DNA of 64,000 bases, taken from contig NZ_CP049887.1 in assembly GCF_011304195.1 (NCBI RefSeq), forward strand, positions 1,550,001-1,614,000, written 5' to 3'. This document shows, in pieces, positions 53,072 to 61,609 of this stretch. Every line of letters starts with the position of its first letter. The first letter of the stretch is position 1. A model generated the notes under the pieces. The model was not told the DNA's origin. It worked only from the letters and a program-made list of their open reading frames with translations, and ran no database searches. The position numbers were made by a program, and so were the translations under genes. This DNA is from Vagococcus hydrophili. Lineage in GTDB: Bacteria > Bacillota > Bacilli > Lactobacillales > Vagococcaceae.

Positions 53072-53584
53072 ATGAAGGAAGAAAAAATGATTACCCGATT
53101 AATCAAGCATATTTACGGGATTACCGGTGTAATAGATGAATACAAACGATCTGAAATCAACCGAATTGGTAATAATGCCTTTATGTTTACGTGGTTAGTG
53201 TCCTTTATTTCAATGATGGTGTGTTTAGTACTTGCAATGTACATTGATCCAGCAATAATTTTTTGGGGTTATTTGAGTATTAATATGTTAAATATTTTTA
53301 TCACGATGTGCTATATCGGTTATCAAGTCGATTATTTAGGGTTAGGTAATTATGATAAAGAGGAGATAGATTATAGAAGAGAGAAGAAAGCTTTGCTTCG
53401 TAGAATGATTCTATCAGGTGTCTTTTTTACAACTTATATGTTTGTGATGAGTCCAGAAGAGCTTTCAATGAAACGCTTAGCAAGTAGTTTGATTAGCGGC
53501 ATTATTTTTGTGTCAGGCATATCAATAGCTAGTTTGTACCAACTAAAAAGATCTCGAAGATCAAAAATAAACCGACATGGCTGA
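53072..53584 (+). CDS. DUF3278 family membrane protein, copy 2
   Basis: A 170-residue paralogue of the previous gene. IKHIYGITGVIDEYKRSEIN plus RIGNNAFMF is nearly identical to copy 1, while the membrane parts have diverged strongly. About four hydrophobic segments and a basic C-terminus (RSRRSKINRHG). Tandem duplication with conserved N-termini suggests that the N-terminal motif contacts a shared partner. It ends inside a terminator hairpin. Confidence 0.85.
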   Translation: MKEEKMITRLIKHIYGITGVIDEYKRSEINRIGNNAFMFTWLVSFISMMVCLVLAMYIDPAIIFWGYLSINMLNIFITMCYIGYQVDYLGLGNYDKEEIDYRREKKALLRRMILSGVFFTTYMFVMSPEELSMKRLASSLISGIIFVSGISIASLYQLKRSRRSKINRHG

Positions 53585-53603
53585 TAGCGATGTCGGTTTA
53601 TTT
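53565..53603. terminator. Bidirectional terminator
   Basis: AAATAAACCGACAT (53565-53578) pairs with ATGTCGGTTTATTT (53590-53603). It overlaps the last codons of the DUF3278 gene. Confidence 0.85.
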
Positions 53604-53604
53604 A

Positions 53605-54249
53605 TTATCTAGGCTCATCTAAAACAAGTCCTAAAGTTAGTCCAACTGTGATGGCTTGTTCGTAATTAACGATAAAGCCTCTAATTAGATCAGGAGACAA
53701 GGTAATGGTTTCAAATAGGCACGAAGATAGATTTAATTTATTCAGGATAGTATTAATCCAAGTTGATTTATTTAAATGACATTGACTCATTTCTAAATGC
53801 TGCCATTTAACGTCATTAAACTCAGAATAATCAAGTTGGCATTCAGAAAAATAAACACGTTTTAATTGAGTAAAATTAAAGGATGCATAGGGAATATTGC
53901 AATCAAGAAACTGACAGTTTTGGAGCAGACTCTCTGCAAAGTTAGCCCCAGTTAGTTTGCAATTTTTAAAAATACAGCGATGGAAAGAAGCACCAATCCA
54001 TTCGATGTTTGAAAAATCACAGGATTCAAACACACAATCAACGGATTCAAATCGTTCAAAAAAACTGTTAGAAAAATCAACTTTGTAAAAATGACTTTTT
54101 TCAAACACAAGACTTGCGTGAGAACTATGGGACAGCGTAACTTCTCTGATTAGATTTTGTTGAATCATTAACTCATCTTCTAGGTATTCAGGTAGTATCT
54201 CTTCTAAATGTTGACTTAGTCTAGGTTGTTCCAATTTAAACTCGGGCAT
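53605..54249 (-). CDS. Pentapeptide repeat protein
   Basis: A 214-residue protein. Residues about 45-185 are built of five-residue turns with F or L at the centre (VDFSNSFFERFESVDCVFES, CDFSNIEW, ANFAESLLQNCQFLDC), giving a right-handed quadrilateral helix. The C-terminal helix NYEQAITVGLTLGLVL resembles the capping helix of such proteins. Relatives include Qnr-type DNA gyrase protectors of similar length, but the resemblance is too weak to claim quinolone protection. The ribosome site GGAGTGA precedes the ATG at 54249. Confidence 0.82.
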   Translation of the reverse strand: MPEFKLEQPRLSQHLEEILPEYLEDELMIQQNLIREVTLSHSSHASLVFEKSHFYKVDFSNSFFERFESVDCVFESCDFSNIEWIGASFHRCIFKNCKLTGANFAESLLQNCQFLDCNIPYASFNFTQLKRVYFSECQLDYSEFNDVKWQHLEMSQCHLNKSTWINTILNKLNLSSCLFETITLSPDLIRGFIVNYEQAITVGLTLGLVLDEPR

Positions 54250-54324
54250 GAGGTCACTCCTAACTTATTTATCTCTTACTAGGAGCATAGCACAAATACT
54301 TTTGAAAATATATAAAGAAAAATG

Positions 54325-54354
54325 TTGACAACTTTCATAGTGATGAGATATACT
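54325..54354 (+). promoter_or_regulatory. Promoter of infC-rpmI-rplT
   Basis: TTGACA (54325-54330), 18 bp, then TATACT (54349-54354). Confidence 0.8.
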
Positions 54355-54364
54355 AATGAAGTTG

Positions 54365-54502
54365 AGAAATTAAGAAGAAGCACCCGCTTCTCGCCTGAGT
54401 GATATTTATGACTGGGCTAGATAGTCAAATTTTCCTTATTTTGGTAAGGTCGATTTATTAGGTGCGGGACTTTTAAGATGTTAAAAGGACTCGTTTTTTT
54501 TC
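54365..54502 (+). promoter_or_regulatory. L20 leader (infC-rpmI-rplT autoregulatory RNA)
   Basis: A leader of about 140 nt with AGAAGCACCCGCTTCTCGCCTG near its start, typical of Firmicutes infC leaders. GGTGCGGG lies further on, then CTTTTaagatgttAAAAG and a run of eight T (54493-54500), an attenuator terminator. L20 is expected to bind it and stop transcription early. Confidence 0.8.
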
Positions 54503-54530
54503 GTCTTTTCTCTAAAAATTATGGAGGTGA

Positions 54531-55052
54531 ATGACCATAGCAAAAGATATTATGGTAAACGACGGCATTCGTGCAAAAGAAGTACGTTTAATCTCGGCAG
54601 ACGGCGAACAGTTAGGTGTTAAAAGTAAAGTTGAAGCATTGAGAATTGCTGAGAGTGCAAACTTAGACTTAGTTTTAGTAGCACCCACTGCAAAACCACC
54701 CGTTGCAAAAGTAATGGATCACGGTAAATTCCGTTTTGAGCAACAGAAAAAAGAACGTGAAGCCCGTAAAAAACAAAAAGTAATCAATGTTAAAGAAGTA
54801 CGTTTAAGTCCAACAATCGACGTGAATGATTTTAATACAAAACTTCGTAACGCTCGTAAATTCCTTGAAAAAGGTGATAAAGTGAAAGCTTCTATCCGTT
54901 TCAAAGGTCGCGCGATTACTCATAAAGAAATTGGTCAGAACGTCTTGAACCGTTTAGCTGATGAAACTGCTGACATTGCGACAGTAGAGCAAAAAGCAAA
55001 AATGGATGGTAGAAGTATGTTTCTAGTACTTGCACCAAAAGCAGATAAGTAA
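54531..55052 (+). CDS. infC: Translation initiation factor IF-3
   Basis: A 173-residue factor that prevents premature subunit joining and checks the start codon. N-domain [20 protein letters not shown] and C-domain [20 protein letters not shown] are standard. The annotated ATG 54531 directly abuts GGAGGTGA (54523-54530), which is too close. The ATA at 54537 ([10 protein letters not shown]) lies about 7 nt away and may be the real, deliberately poor start, as infC uses AUU in E. coli and Bacillus for self-control. The protein would then be 171 residues. Confidence 0.95.
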   Translation: MTIAKDIMVNDGIRAKEVRLISADGEQLGVKSKVEALRIAESANLDLVLVAPTAKPPVAKVMDHGKFRFEQQKKEREARKKQKVINVKEVRLSPTIDVNDFNTKLRNARKFLEKGDKVKASIRFKGRAITHKEIGQNVLNRLADETADIATVEQKAKMDGRSMFLVLAPKADK

Positions 55053-55076
55053 CAAGAATTTGAGGAGGAAAACAAA

Positions 55077-55277
55077 ATGCCAAAAATGAAAACTCACCGC
55101 GGACTAGCTAAACGTGTTAAACGTACAGGTGGTGGCGGATTAAAAAGATATCGCGCGTTTACAAGTCACCGTTTCCACGGTAAAACTAAAAAACAACGTC
55201 GTCAATTACGTCGTCCAAGAATGGTATCAAAAGGCGATTACAAACGTATCCGTCAAATGTTGACAGGAATGAGATAA
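55077..55277 (+). CDS. rpmI: 50S ribosomal protein L35
   Basis: A 66-residue basic ribosomal protein, [18 protein letters not shown] then RYRAFTSH, second in the infC-rpmI-rplT operon. The ribosome site GAGGAGGAA precedes it. Length and composition are standard. Confidence 0.97.
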   Translation: MPKMKTHRGLAKRVKRTGGGGLKRYRAFTSHRFHGKTKKQRRQLRRPRMVSKGDYKRIRQMLTGMR

Positions 55278-55340
55278 GTTTTTTAGTTTTTGATAATGAC
55301 TAAAAAATCACAAATTTAAGAACCCCAAGGAGGAATTATC

Positions 55341-55700
55341 ATGGCACGTGTAAAAGGTGGAACAGTAACTCGCCAACGTCGTAAAAAAGTGCTTAAGTTA
55401 GCTAAAGGCTACTATGGCTCAAAACACACATTATTCAAAACAGCAAAAGAACAAGTGATGAAATCTCACACTTATGCTTTTAGAGATCGTAAACAAACTA
55501 AACGTAACTTCCGTAAATTATGGATTGCTCGTATCAACGCTGGCGCTCGTATGAACGGTTTAAGCTACAGCAAAATGATGCACGGCTTAAAATTAGCTGA
55601 AATCGACATCAACCGTAAAATGTTATCTGAATTAGCTATCCATGATGCAGAAGCTTTCACAGCTCTTGCTGAAACAGCTAAAACAGAATTAGCTAAATAA
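55341..55700 (+). CDS. rplT: 50S ribosomal protein L20
   Basis: A 119-residue early assembly protein that also represses its operon through the leader. [37 protein letters not shown] and [19 protein letters not shown] are typical. The ribosome site AAGGAGGAA precedes it. Terminated by a hairpin with an unusually long T run. Confidence 0.97.
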   Translation: MARVKGGTVTRQRRKKVLKLAKGYYGSKHTLFKTAKEQVMKSHTYAFRDRKQTKRNFRKLWIARINAGARMNGLSYSKMMHGLKLAEIDINRKMLSELAIHDAEAFTALAETAKTELAK

Positions 55701-55710
55701 TTTAATTATT

Positions 55711-55752
55711 GAACACTTCTCTTTTTGAGAAGTGTTTTTTTTTTTTTTTTTT
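55711..55752 (+). terminator. Terminator after rplT with very long T tract
   Basis: ACACTTCTC-TTTTT-GAGAAGTGT is followed by an uninterrupted run of about 18 T. Confidence 0.9.
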
Positions 55753-55877
55753 GAAAAGTTGCTCAATATACTCATTTTTAGAATGAATCAATCATTTGAC
55801 AAAAGGTAGTTAGAAATATATGATATAAACATACTCATAAAATAACCGAAAGTTAACCAAAAAGAAAGAGGGAAAGT

Positions 55878-56270
55878 ATGCCTTTATTTAAAATTGATGT
55901 ATTAGATCATTATACAGAAGAAAAACTATCAAAGTTATTAGGAATTATTCATAAGAATGCAGTAAGTTCTTTTCAAATACCAGAAGGAGATCGGTTTCAA
56001 ATCGTAACCCGTCATAAGTCAGACGAAATGATTTTAGAAGACACAGGTTTAGGGTTTACACGAACGAAAGACATGATTGCCATTCAAATATTTAGCCGAA
56101 AAAGAGAAAAACAGATGAAATTAAAATTTTATCAGCAAGTGGTAGAAGAATTAAATGTTGAACTGGATATAAACAAAAAAGATGTTTTAATCTCTTTCTT
56201 TGAAAACCAAGATGAAGACTGGTCATTTGCAGATGGAGAAGCTCAATTTGTGACAGGAAAATTGTCGTAA
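55878..56270 (+). CDS. Tautomerase family protein
   Basis: A 130-residue protein with proline right after the initiator methionine (MPLFKIDVLDHYTEEKLSKL), the catalytic Pro1 of the 4-oxalocrotonate tautomerase superfamily. The length (a fused double beta-alpha-beta unit) matches the CaaD/MSAD-like group rather than the 60-residue monomers. The substrate is unknown. The ribosome site AAAGAGGGAAAG precedes it. Gene stands alone. Confidence 0.85.
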   Translation: MPLFKIDVLDHYTEEKLSKLLGIIHKNAVSSFQIPEGDRFQIVTRHKSDEMILEDTGLGFTRTKDMIAIQIFSRKREKQMKLKFYQQVVEELNVELDINKKDVLISFFENQDEDWSFADGEAQFVTGKLS

Positions 56271-56383
56271 GAGGTTGTGATTTTCGACTTATTTCTTCGT
56301 CTTTTATACGAGTATTTTAAAACTTTTTAGGTTTAGAAGATTCGTCTTATTTATTAGTAGTAAAAGAAAGTTGAGAATGGGTT

Positions 56384-57301
56384 ATGTTTACATTGATTTT
56401 GGAACAAAATGTGATGTTGTTTATTTATTTGGCTATTGGTTATTTTTTAGCAAAAATCGGCAAAATAAGCGAACAGGGGTTAAAAGAGGCGGGCTTTTTT
56501 CTTTCTAATTTTGCTTTAACGTGCGCTATTTTTAATAGCTTCCAAACACCTTACACAGATGAAAAGTTTAAACTAATTAAAGATTCTTTACTCGTGGCAC
56601 TTATTTTAATTATTTTTTTAATTATTCTTAGTTTCATTTTAGCGAAGTTATTTAAAATAAATCCTGAAAATAAAGAGACTTGGCGGGCTTGTTGTATTTT
56701 TTCGAATATACTATTTATAGGGATTCCTATTGTCGATTCCTTATATGGTGAGATTGGTTTAATTGTTTTGGTTTCATTTAATACTATTTTTAATTTATTT
56801 TTATTTAGTGTGGGAGAGTCTATTTTTTCTGGGACGTTGATTGTGTCCTTCAAAAAAGTAATGAAGACACCTGCAATTTTAAGTATGATTCTAGGTATGT
56901 TATTCTTTCTTTTAGATATCAAGTTACCGATATTTATAGGAACACCTGTTAAAACAATTGCAGCGTTCACAGCGCCTCTTGCGATGATTGTTAATGGAGC
57001 GATGTTTTACGGTACCTCATTTAAGAAACTAATTAAAAATAAAGATATCCTGTTATTCTGTCTCGTTCGTTTAGTATGCATTCCTATTTTAGCCATGCTG
57101 ATTTTCAAACCATTCGTCTCAAATGAGATGGTCTTTGCTTTATTAGTTTTAGTAGCAGCTATGCCATCAGGTTCATTAAATTCAGTCTTTGCTCAGATGT
57201 ATCAAGGAAAAGGTCAGTTAGCTTCTAACTATATAATTATATCAACTTTAATTAGTCTTATTACTGTTCCTTTGATGATTACATTAAGTCAGTTGATCTA
57301 G
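56384..57301 (+). CDS. AEC family (auxin efflux carrier-like) transporter
   Basis: A 305-residue membrane protein with about ten hydrophobic segments in two halves. LAIGYFLAKIGKISEQGLKE near the start and VAAMPSGSLNSVFAQMY near residue 262 are the AEC family pattern. Bacterial members carry malate, malonate or other organic acids; the substrate is not predictable. No regulator or enzyme gene adjoins it. The start at 56384 lacks a strong ribosome site. Confidence 0.85.
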   Translation: MFTLILEQNVMLFIYLAIGYFLAKIGKISEQGLKEAGFFLSNFALTCAIFNSFQTPYTDEKFKLIKDSLLVALILIIFLIILSFILAKLFKINPENKETWRACCIFSNILFIGIPIVDSLYGEIGLIVLVSFNTIFNLFLFSVGESIFSGTLIVSFKKVMKTPAILSMILGMLFFLLDIKLPIFIGTPVKTIAAFTAPLAMIVNGAMFYGTSFKKLIKNKDILLFCLVRLVCIPILAMLIFKPFVSNEMVFALLVLVAAMPSGSLNSVFAQMYQGKGQLASNYIIISTLISLITVPLMITLSQLI

Positions 57302-57306
57302 TATGA

Positions 57307-57350
57307 GTGTAAAAAATACATTTTGAAATGTGTTTTTTACACTTTTTTTA
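57307..57350 (+). terminator. Terminator after the AEC gene
   Basis: GTGTAAAAAATACA pairs with TGTGTTTTTTACAC, followed by T run. Confidence 0.85.
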
Positions 57351-57426
57351 TGATTTAATCAATTTCAAAATCGTGTTATACTTAAGGAAGAAAAAGTAGC
57401 TTCAACAAAAAAAGGAGGGGATTAAA

Positions 57427-57867
57427 ATGAACACATGCCCAGAATGTTACAGTGAGAAGAGTCGAATTACGCCAATGTATAAACCTTATGAATGTTTAAG
57501 TGAACACACTCAGTATGTTTGTGGAACTTGCCATCGGTGTATTTGTATTGAAAAAGATCAAACGAGAGGGCTGTATCGTTGGAATTTCCCTTTCAAATCC
57601 TTAGAAGATGCTAAACTTTATTTTAGAACGGCTGAATTTGTTTTAAAAGAGCCATGTGCTATTTATGAACTAAAGCCTGATAAAAATCGAAGTACTTTTA
57701 AAATATTTCGAAATAAACTTGAACTAACTAATTATTTAAAGCGTAATAAAACAATAAAGTGCAATAAAACACCTGTTTTTAAAACAGATAAATATTGTGA
57801 ATATCCAAAGACTGAAGTCAGAAGATTAACGATGGATGAAGTTAATTTTTATATGAGTGGTCGTTAG
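57427..57867 (+). CDS. Cysteine-rich (zinc-ribbon-like) protein of unknown function
   Basis: A 146-residue soluble protein. The N-terminus has paired cysteines (NTCPECYSEKSR near 3-6; VCGTCHRCICIE near 32-39) that could hold zinc. A single aromatic-rich stretch (GLYRWNFPFKSLEDAKLYFRTAEF) follows, then a lysine-rich region with two more Cys. Ribosome site AAAGGAGGGG. I do not recognise the family; proteins of this type are seen in Enterococcaceae without known role. Confidence 0.7.
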   Translation: MNTCPECYSEKSRITPMYKPYECLSEHTQYVCGTCHRCICIEKDQTRGLYRWNFPFKSLEDAKLYFRTAEFVLKEPCAIYELKPDKNRSTFKIFRNKLELTNYLKRNKTIKCNKTPVFKTDKYCEYPKTEVRRLTMDEVNFYMSGR

Positions 57868-57868
57868 A

Positions 57869-57899
57869 AATAAACCTGGTGTGGGTTTATTTTTTTTGC
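57869..57899 (+). terminator. Terminator
   Basis: AAATAAACC pairs with GGGTTTATTT, then T run. Confidence 0.75.
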
Positions 57900-58096
57900 T
57901 TACAAGTACAAAATTGTATTTATTTTAACGCCTTTTATAAAGTGAGAAAGCTTGCAAAATAAAGCTTTTAATAGTTAATTTAGATTTTATTAGATAGGAA
58001 AAATAAAAATAAAATGCTGAAAAAGCTTAAAAATTTGAAACTCCAAGTAGAAATAGTTAGACTCTAATCGTTGAGCTTGAAAGGAGTTGTTAGAGG

Positions 58097-59128
58097 ATGT
58101 TTTTTCACAGAATGAAGAGTCAGGATATTCGGGTGAATTTAGCAACAGAAGATTATTTGATGAAAAATTACGAAACGGAAGAACCGATTCTTTTAATGTA
58201 TATCCAAAACCCATGTATTATTGTTGGAAAACATCAAAATATTTATGAGGAAGTTGCATTAGGTAACGTTGAGGAAGATGGGGTTGTCTTAACGAGACGT
58301 TTATCTGGTGGTGGGGCAGTTTATGATGATTTAGGTAATGTTAGTTTTAGTTTTGTGATGAAAAAAGGAAGAACAGCATTTGGTGATTATGTGACCATTA
58401 CGGAACCGATTGTCAAAGCACTAAAAGAAATGGGTGTTGAGGACATTTCAATTAATGGTCGGAATGATTTGTTTATAAAGGATAAGAAAATATCAGGTAA
58501 TGCGATGTATTCAAAAGGTGAAAAGATGTTTTCCCATGGCACTTTACTTTATGATGTTGATTTAGAAAAAATAAAAAGATATCTGACGCCTTCAAAAGAA
58601 AAATTGAAAACCAATCATATTCAATCTGTTGAAGCCAGGGTGACTAACATAAAGTCACATTTAAGTAAAAAATATCAACAAATGACAACGGAAGAATTCA
58701 GGGATGAGTTGATCATGAGGATATTCGGAGTGAGTTCATTAGAAGCGATTAAGGAAAAAGAAATTAAACTTTCTGATGAGGATGCGATAAACATTCAAAA
58801 AAGAGTAGCTGATATTTATGGAAATCAGGAGTTTGTCTACGGATCTCATCAAGAGTTTTCTCTTAAAAGAAGAGCTTACATTAAAAATGTTGGTTTAGTG
58901 ATTGCCGAATTGGAGATTGAGGCAGGAAAAATCAAGGATCTATCTTTCTCAGGTGACTATTTTAGTCAAGAAGATCCTAATGAAATGATTGAAGCTTTAA
59001 TAGGTAAACGCTTAATTTTTAATGAACTCATGAAAGAGCTTGAATTATTAGCTATCGGTAAATACTTTACCGGATTAAGTCGAAGAGATTTAGTAAGCTT
59101 ACTACTTGGGGAATATTCCAATGATTGA
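58097..59128 (+). CDS. lplA: Lipoate-protein ligase
   Basis: Attaches free lipoate to lipoyl domains of 2-oxoacid dehydrogenases or the glycine-cleavage H protein. 343 residues. TRRLSGGGAVYDDLGN (about 66-81) and GRNDLFIKDKKISGNA (about 121-136, with the adenylate-binding Lys) are diagnostic, and the C-terminal accessory domain is present. Its stop overlaps the next ATPase gene by 8 bp, so it is in one operon with a MetNIQ-type transporter. No SAM or T-box riboswitch is seen upstream. The start at 58097 has AAAGGAG, rather far away. Confidence 0.92.
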   Translation: MFFHRMKSQDIRVNLATEDYLMKNYETEEPILLMYIQNPCIIVGKHQNIYEEVALGNVEEDGVVLTRRLSGGGAVYDDLGNVSFSFVMKKGRTAFGDYVTITEPIVKALKEMGVEDISINGRNDLFIKDKKISGNAMYSKGEKMFSHGTLLYDVDLEKIKRYLTPSKEKLKTNHIQSVEARVTNIKSHLSKKYQQMTTEEFRDELIMRIFGVSSLEAIKEKEIKLSDEDAINIQKRVADIYGNQEFVYGSHQEFSLKRRAYIKNVGLVIAELEIEAGKIKDLSFSGDYFSQEDPNEMIEALIGKRLIFNELMKELELLAIGKYFTGLSRRDLVSLLLGEYSND

Positions 59129-59843
59129 GTTAGTAAATGTTTCTAAAAAATATCAAGAGATTGAAGTCTTAAAAGGAATCAATCTGAAGGTTGAAGAAAA
59201 TGATATTGTGGGAATTGTTGGGGAAAGTGGTTCAGGAAAATCAACCTTACTTAGATTGATTCAGTTAATGGAAGAACCAACGTCAGGTGTTATTGTTTTA
59301 AATAATCATCTAGCAACTACGTGGAATAAGAGGGAAATATGTGAGCAGCAGAAAAAAATGAGTTTGCTCTTTCAGAATTTTAATTTACTAAGTAATTTGA
59401 AAGTGATTGATAATGTTCATCTTCCTCTTAAATTACAAGGAAAAAAAGAGTTAAAGAAAGCTGAAAAGTTGTTAGACTTTGTTGGTTTATCAGATAAAAA
59501 GAACATGTATCCTGCTCAATTAAGTGGGGGACAAAAACAACGTGTGGCTCTTGCTAGAGCATTAATAACAGATCCTGAAGTTTTACTCCTTGATGAAGCA
59601 ACCAGTGCGTTAGATGAACAGACAACAAGGGAAATGGTTCTTCTGCTAGAGAGAGTTCATCGTGAATTCAAACCAACGATTATTTTTGTGAGTCATGATT
59701 TGAATGTGATTAAACACTGTTGTCATAAAGTCTTTATCATGGAGAAAGGATGTTTAGTAGATAATTTTGAAATTCAAAAAGAATCTTTTTTAACGGATGA
59801 TGAAAGCTATCTAGACAAAGCAAGACGGGTATTACGCCCATGA
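59121..59843 (+). CDS. MetN-type ABC transporter ATPase lacking the NIL domain
   Basis: A 240-residue ATPase. Walker A GESGSGKST (about 33-41), Q-loop LFQNFNLL, signature LSGGQKQRVALARAL, Walker B VLLLDEATSALD. It resembles MetN of methionine importers but ends after the nucleotide-binding domain, without the ~100-residue regulatory NIL domain that binds methionine. The ATG at 59121 overlaps lplA by 8 bp and has GGGGAA; it overlaps the permease gene by 4 bp (ATGA). Confidence 0.9.
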   Translation: MIELVNVSKKYQEIEVLKGINLKVEENDIVGIVGESGSGKSTLLRLIQLMEEPTSGVIVLNNHLATTWNKREICEQQKKMSLLFQNFNLLSNLKVIDNVHLPLKLQGKKELKKAEKLLDFVGLSDKKNMYPAQLSGGQKQRVALARALITDPEVLLLDEATSALDEQTTREMVLLLERVHREFKPTIIFVSHDLNVIKHCCHKVFIMEKGCLVDNFEIQKESFLTDDESYLDKARRVLRP

Positions 59844-60511
59844 ATCAAGTCATCTATTATTTTCCAGAAATGATCAAAGCATTAAAAGAAACAGGAATGA
59901 TGCTTGGAATTTCTTTATTTGTGGGGTTAGTAGGAGGAATGATGATGGGGCTGTGCTTGTTCTTATTCCGTCCAGAAGGCCGTAGCCCAAACAAATTAAT
60001 CATGTTACTGTTTAATCTTTATGTCAATGTGATGAGATCCTTCCCATTTCTCTTATTAGTCGTCGCCATTATCCCCTTGACTAGGCTTGTTTTTGGAACA
60101 GCTTTTGGTCCAATCGCGGCGTCATTTCCACTGAGTTTTGTGGCGATTGCTATTTTTGCTCGTCTAGTGGAACAAGTCTTATTAGATATTCCTAAAGAAG
60201 TGGAAGAATTAGCCAGTTCTTTAGGTGTGAACAATGTTAAATTTGTGTACTACTTCTTACTGAAAGAAGCTAGAAGTGGCTTAGTTCTTAGTTTTACGTC
60301 CATGACTATTAGTTTAATGTCTTATTCAACCGTCATGGGCGTTGTTGGTGGCGGAGGAATTGGTGATTTTGCCATTCGTTTCGGTTATCAACGCTACGAA
60401 TATGAAGTGATGTACACAACCATTGTTTTGATGATTTTAATTGTGGGTAGTATTCAAATAGTAGGAACCTATGTTAGTAAAAAATTAGATAAAAGGAAGT
60501 TAATCAAATGA
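59840..60511 (+). CDS. MetI-type ABC transporter permease
   Basis: A 223-residue inner-membrane protein with about five segments. The EAA loop appears as ELASSLGVNNVKFVYYFLLKEA, and MRSFPFLLLVVAIIPLTRLV is typical of MetI. It forms the channel with the ATPase upstream and the lipoprotein downstream. Overlaps both neighbours by 4 bp, the tightest coupling in this window. Confidence 0.92.
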   Translation: MNQVIYYFPEMIKALKETGMMLGISLFVGLVGGMMMGLCLFLFRPEGRSPNKLIMLLFNLYVNVMRSFPFLLLVVAIIPLTRLVFGTAFGPIAASFPLSFVAIAIFARLVEQVLLDIPKEVEELASSLGVNNVKFVYYFLLKEARSGLVLSFTSMTISLMSYSTVMGVVGGGGIGDFAIRFGYQRYEYEVMYTTIVLMILIVGSIQIVGTYVSKKLDKRKLIK

Positions 60512-61344
60512 AAAAATTAATCGTATCATTAAGTTTAGCAGGTTTAGTTTTAGGAATGGCAGCTTGTGGAAATAAAGCAGAGAAAAGTACAAAAGAATCA
60601 GCTAAAAAAGAGGCAACAGAAAAAGTTATTAAAGTTGCCTCACAAACAACGCCAATGACAGATGTGGTGGAAGTTGCTGCTAAGGAAGCAGAAAAAGATG
60701 GTTGGAAAGTTGAACTTGTTCAAGTAAATGATAATATTCAATACAATGAATTACTAAAAAATAAAGAAGTGGATGCAAACTTTGCCCAACATGAACCATA
60801 CATGAAAAAATTCAATCAAGAGAAAAAAGCGGATTTAGTAGCCATCCAAAAAATCTACAATGCTAAAGTTGGTTTCTATTCGAAAGATTATAAAAAGATT
60901 GAAGACATTCCAAATGGTGCCAAAGTAGCCATTCCAAATGATGTCTCTAACGAAGGTCGTGCATTAGCCATTTTAGCAGAACAAGGTTTAATCACACTTA
61001 AAGAGGGCGTTGGCTTTGAAGGAACATTGAAAGATGTTGAAAAGAATGATAAAAATTTAGAATTTGTATCTATTGATTTATTAAATCTAGCAGAAGCTTA
61101 TAATGAGAAAGACGTTGCCTTAGTTTATAACTACCCAACATACATTGCAAAAGTTGGTTTAAAACCAGCAGATGCTTTATTTTTAGAAAAAACAGTAGAT
61201 GAAAGATTTGCGATTTCACTAGTTGCAAGAGAAGATAACAAAGATTCAGAAAGTATTAAAGAACTTAAAAAAGTAATGACCAGTGATGCTGTTAAGAATT
61301 TCTTAGAAAAAGAACATAGTGCTACCCTAGTTCCAGCATTCTAA
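60508..61344 (+). CDS. MetQ/NlpA-type substrate-binding lipoprotein
   Basis: A 278-residue lipoprotein with lipobox LGMAAC (Cys20) after a short signal peptide. The NlpA fold is shown by VASQTTPMTDVVEVAAKEAEK, VDANFAQHEPYM and ALVYNYPTYI. Family members bind methionine or methionine-containing peptides. The link with lplA leaves open another ligand such as lipoate or a lipoylated peptide. Terminated by the nested hairpin at 61347. Confidence 0.9.
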   Translation: MKKLIVSLSLAGLVLGMAACGNKAEKSTKESAKKEATEKVIKVASQTTPMTDVVEVAAKEAEKDGWKVELVQVNDNIQYNELLKNKEVDANFAQHEPYMKKFNQEKKADLVAIQKIYNAKVGFYSKDYKKIEDIPNGAKVAIPNDVSNEGRALAILAEQGLITLKEGVGFEGTLKDVEKNDKNLEFVSIDLLNLAEAYNEKDVALVYNYPTYIAKVGLKPADALFLEKTVDERFAISLVAREDNKDSESIKELKKVMTSDAVKNFLEKEHSATLVPAF

Positions 61345-61346
61345 GC

Positions 61347-61406
61347 CACTTATAACCAAATGAAAAGTTGACCTTAGTGTCAGCTTTTTTTATTTGGTTA
61401 TAAGTG
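61347..61406 (+). terminator. Nested terminator after the MetNIQ-type operon
   Basis: Outer stem CACTTATAACCAAAT with ATTTGGTTATAAGTG (15 bp perfect) encloses AAGTTGAC/GTCAGCTT followed by seven T. The inner hairpin is the terminator. Confidence 0.85.
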
Positions 61407-61552
61407 AAAAAAGTTCATTTAATTCATGTAGTATTATTTTCAATAGAATTAATAATCATTATAAAAAAATAAAGTGAAAAAAGTATTTTTCAATTAACCT
61501 GATATTTAACAAAAAATATTAAATGAAAATAATAAAAGAAAGCGTTTAGGTA

Positions 61553-61568
61553 TCACTATATATAGTTG
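61553..61568. promoter_or_regulatory. NrdR box 1
   Basis: TCACTATATATAGTTG, matching the ribonucleotide-reductase repressor consensus (ACACWATATWTAGTGT-like). Confidence 0.75.
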
Positions 61569-61593
61569 TCAATAGTTTTATTAAAAATATTTA

Positions 61594-61609
61594 ACACTAT
61601 ATCTAGTTG
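61594..61609. promoter_or_regulatory. NrdR box 2
   Basis: ACACTATATCTAGTTG, 41 bp centre-to-centre from box 1, about four helical turns, and overlapping the -35 box. Confidence 0.75.

Noticed and set aside
53605-54249. Qnr-type quinolone resistance gene
   Set aside because: Pentapeptide turns and length are compatible, but the turns are irregular and no specific Qnr signature can be confirmed by eye.
57870-58096. SAM or T-box riboswitch before lplA-MetNIQ
   Set aside because: No S-box core, no T-box AGGGUGG-type sequence and no terminator/antiterminator pair beyond the terminator of the previous gene.
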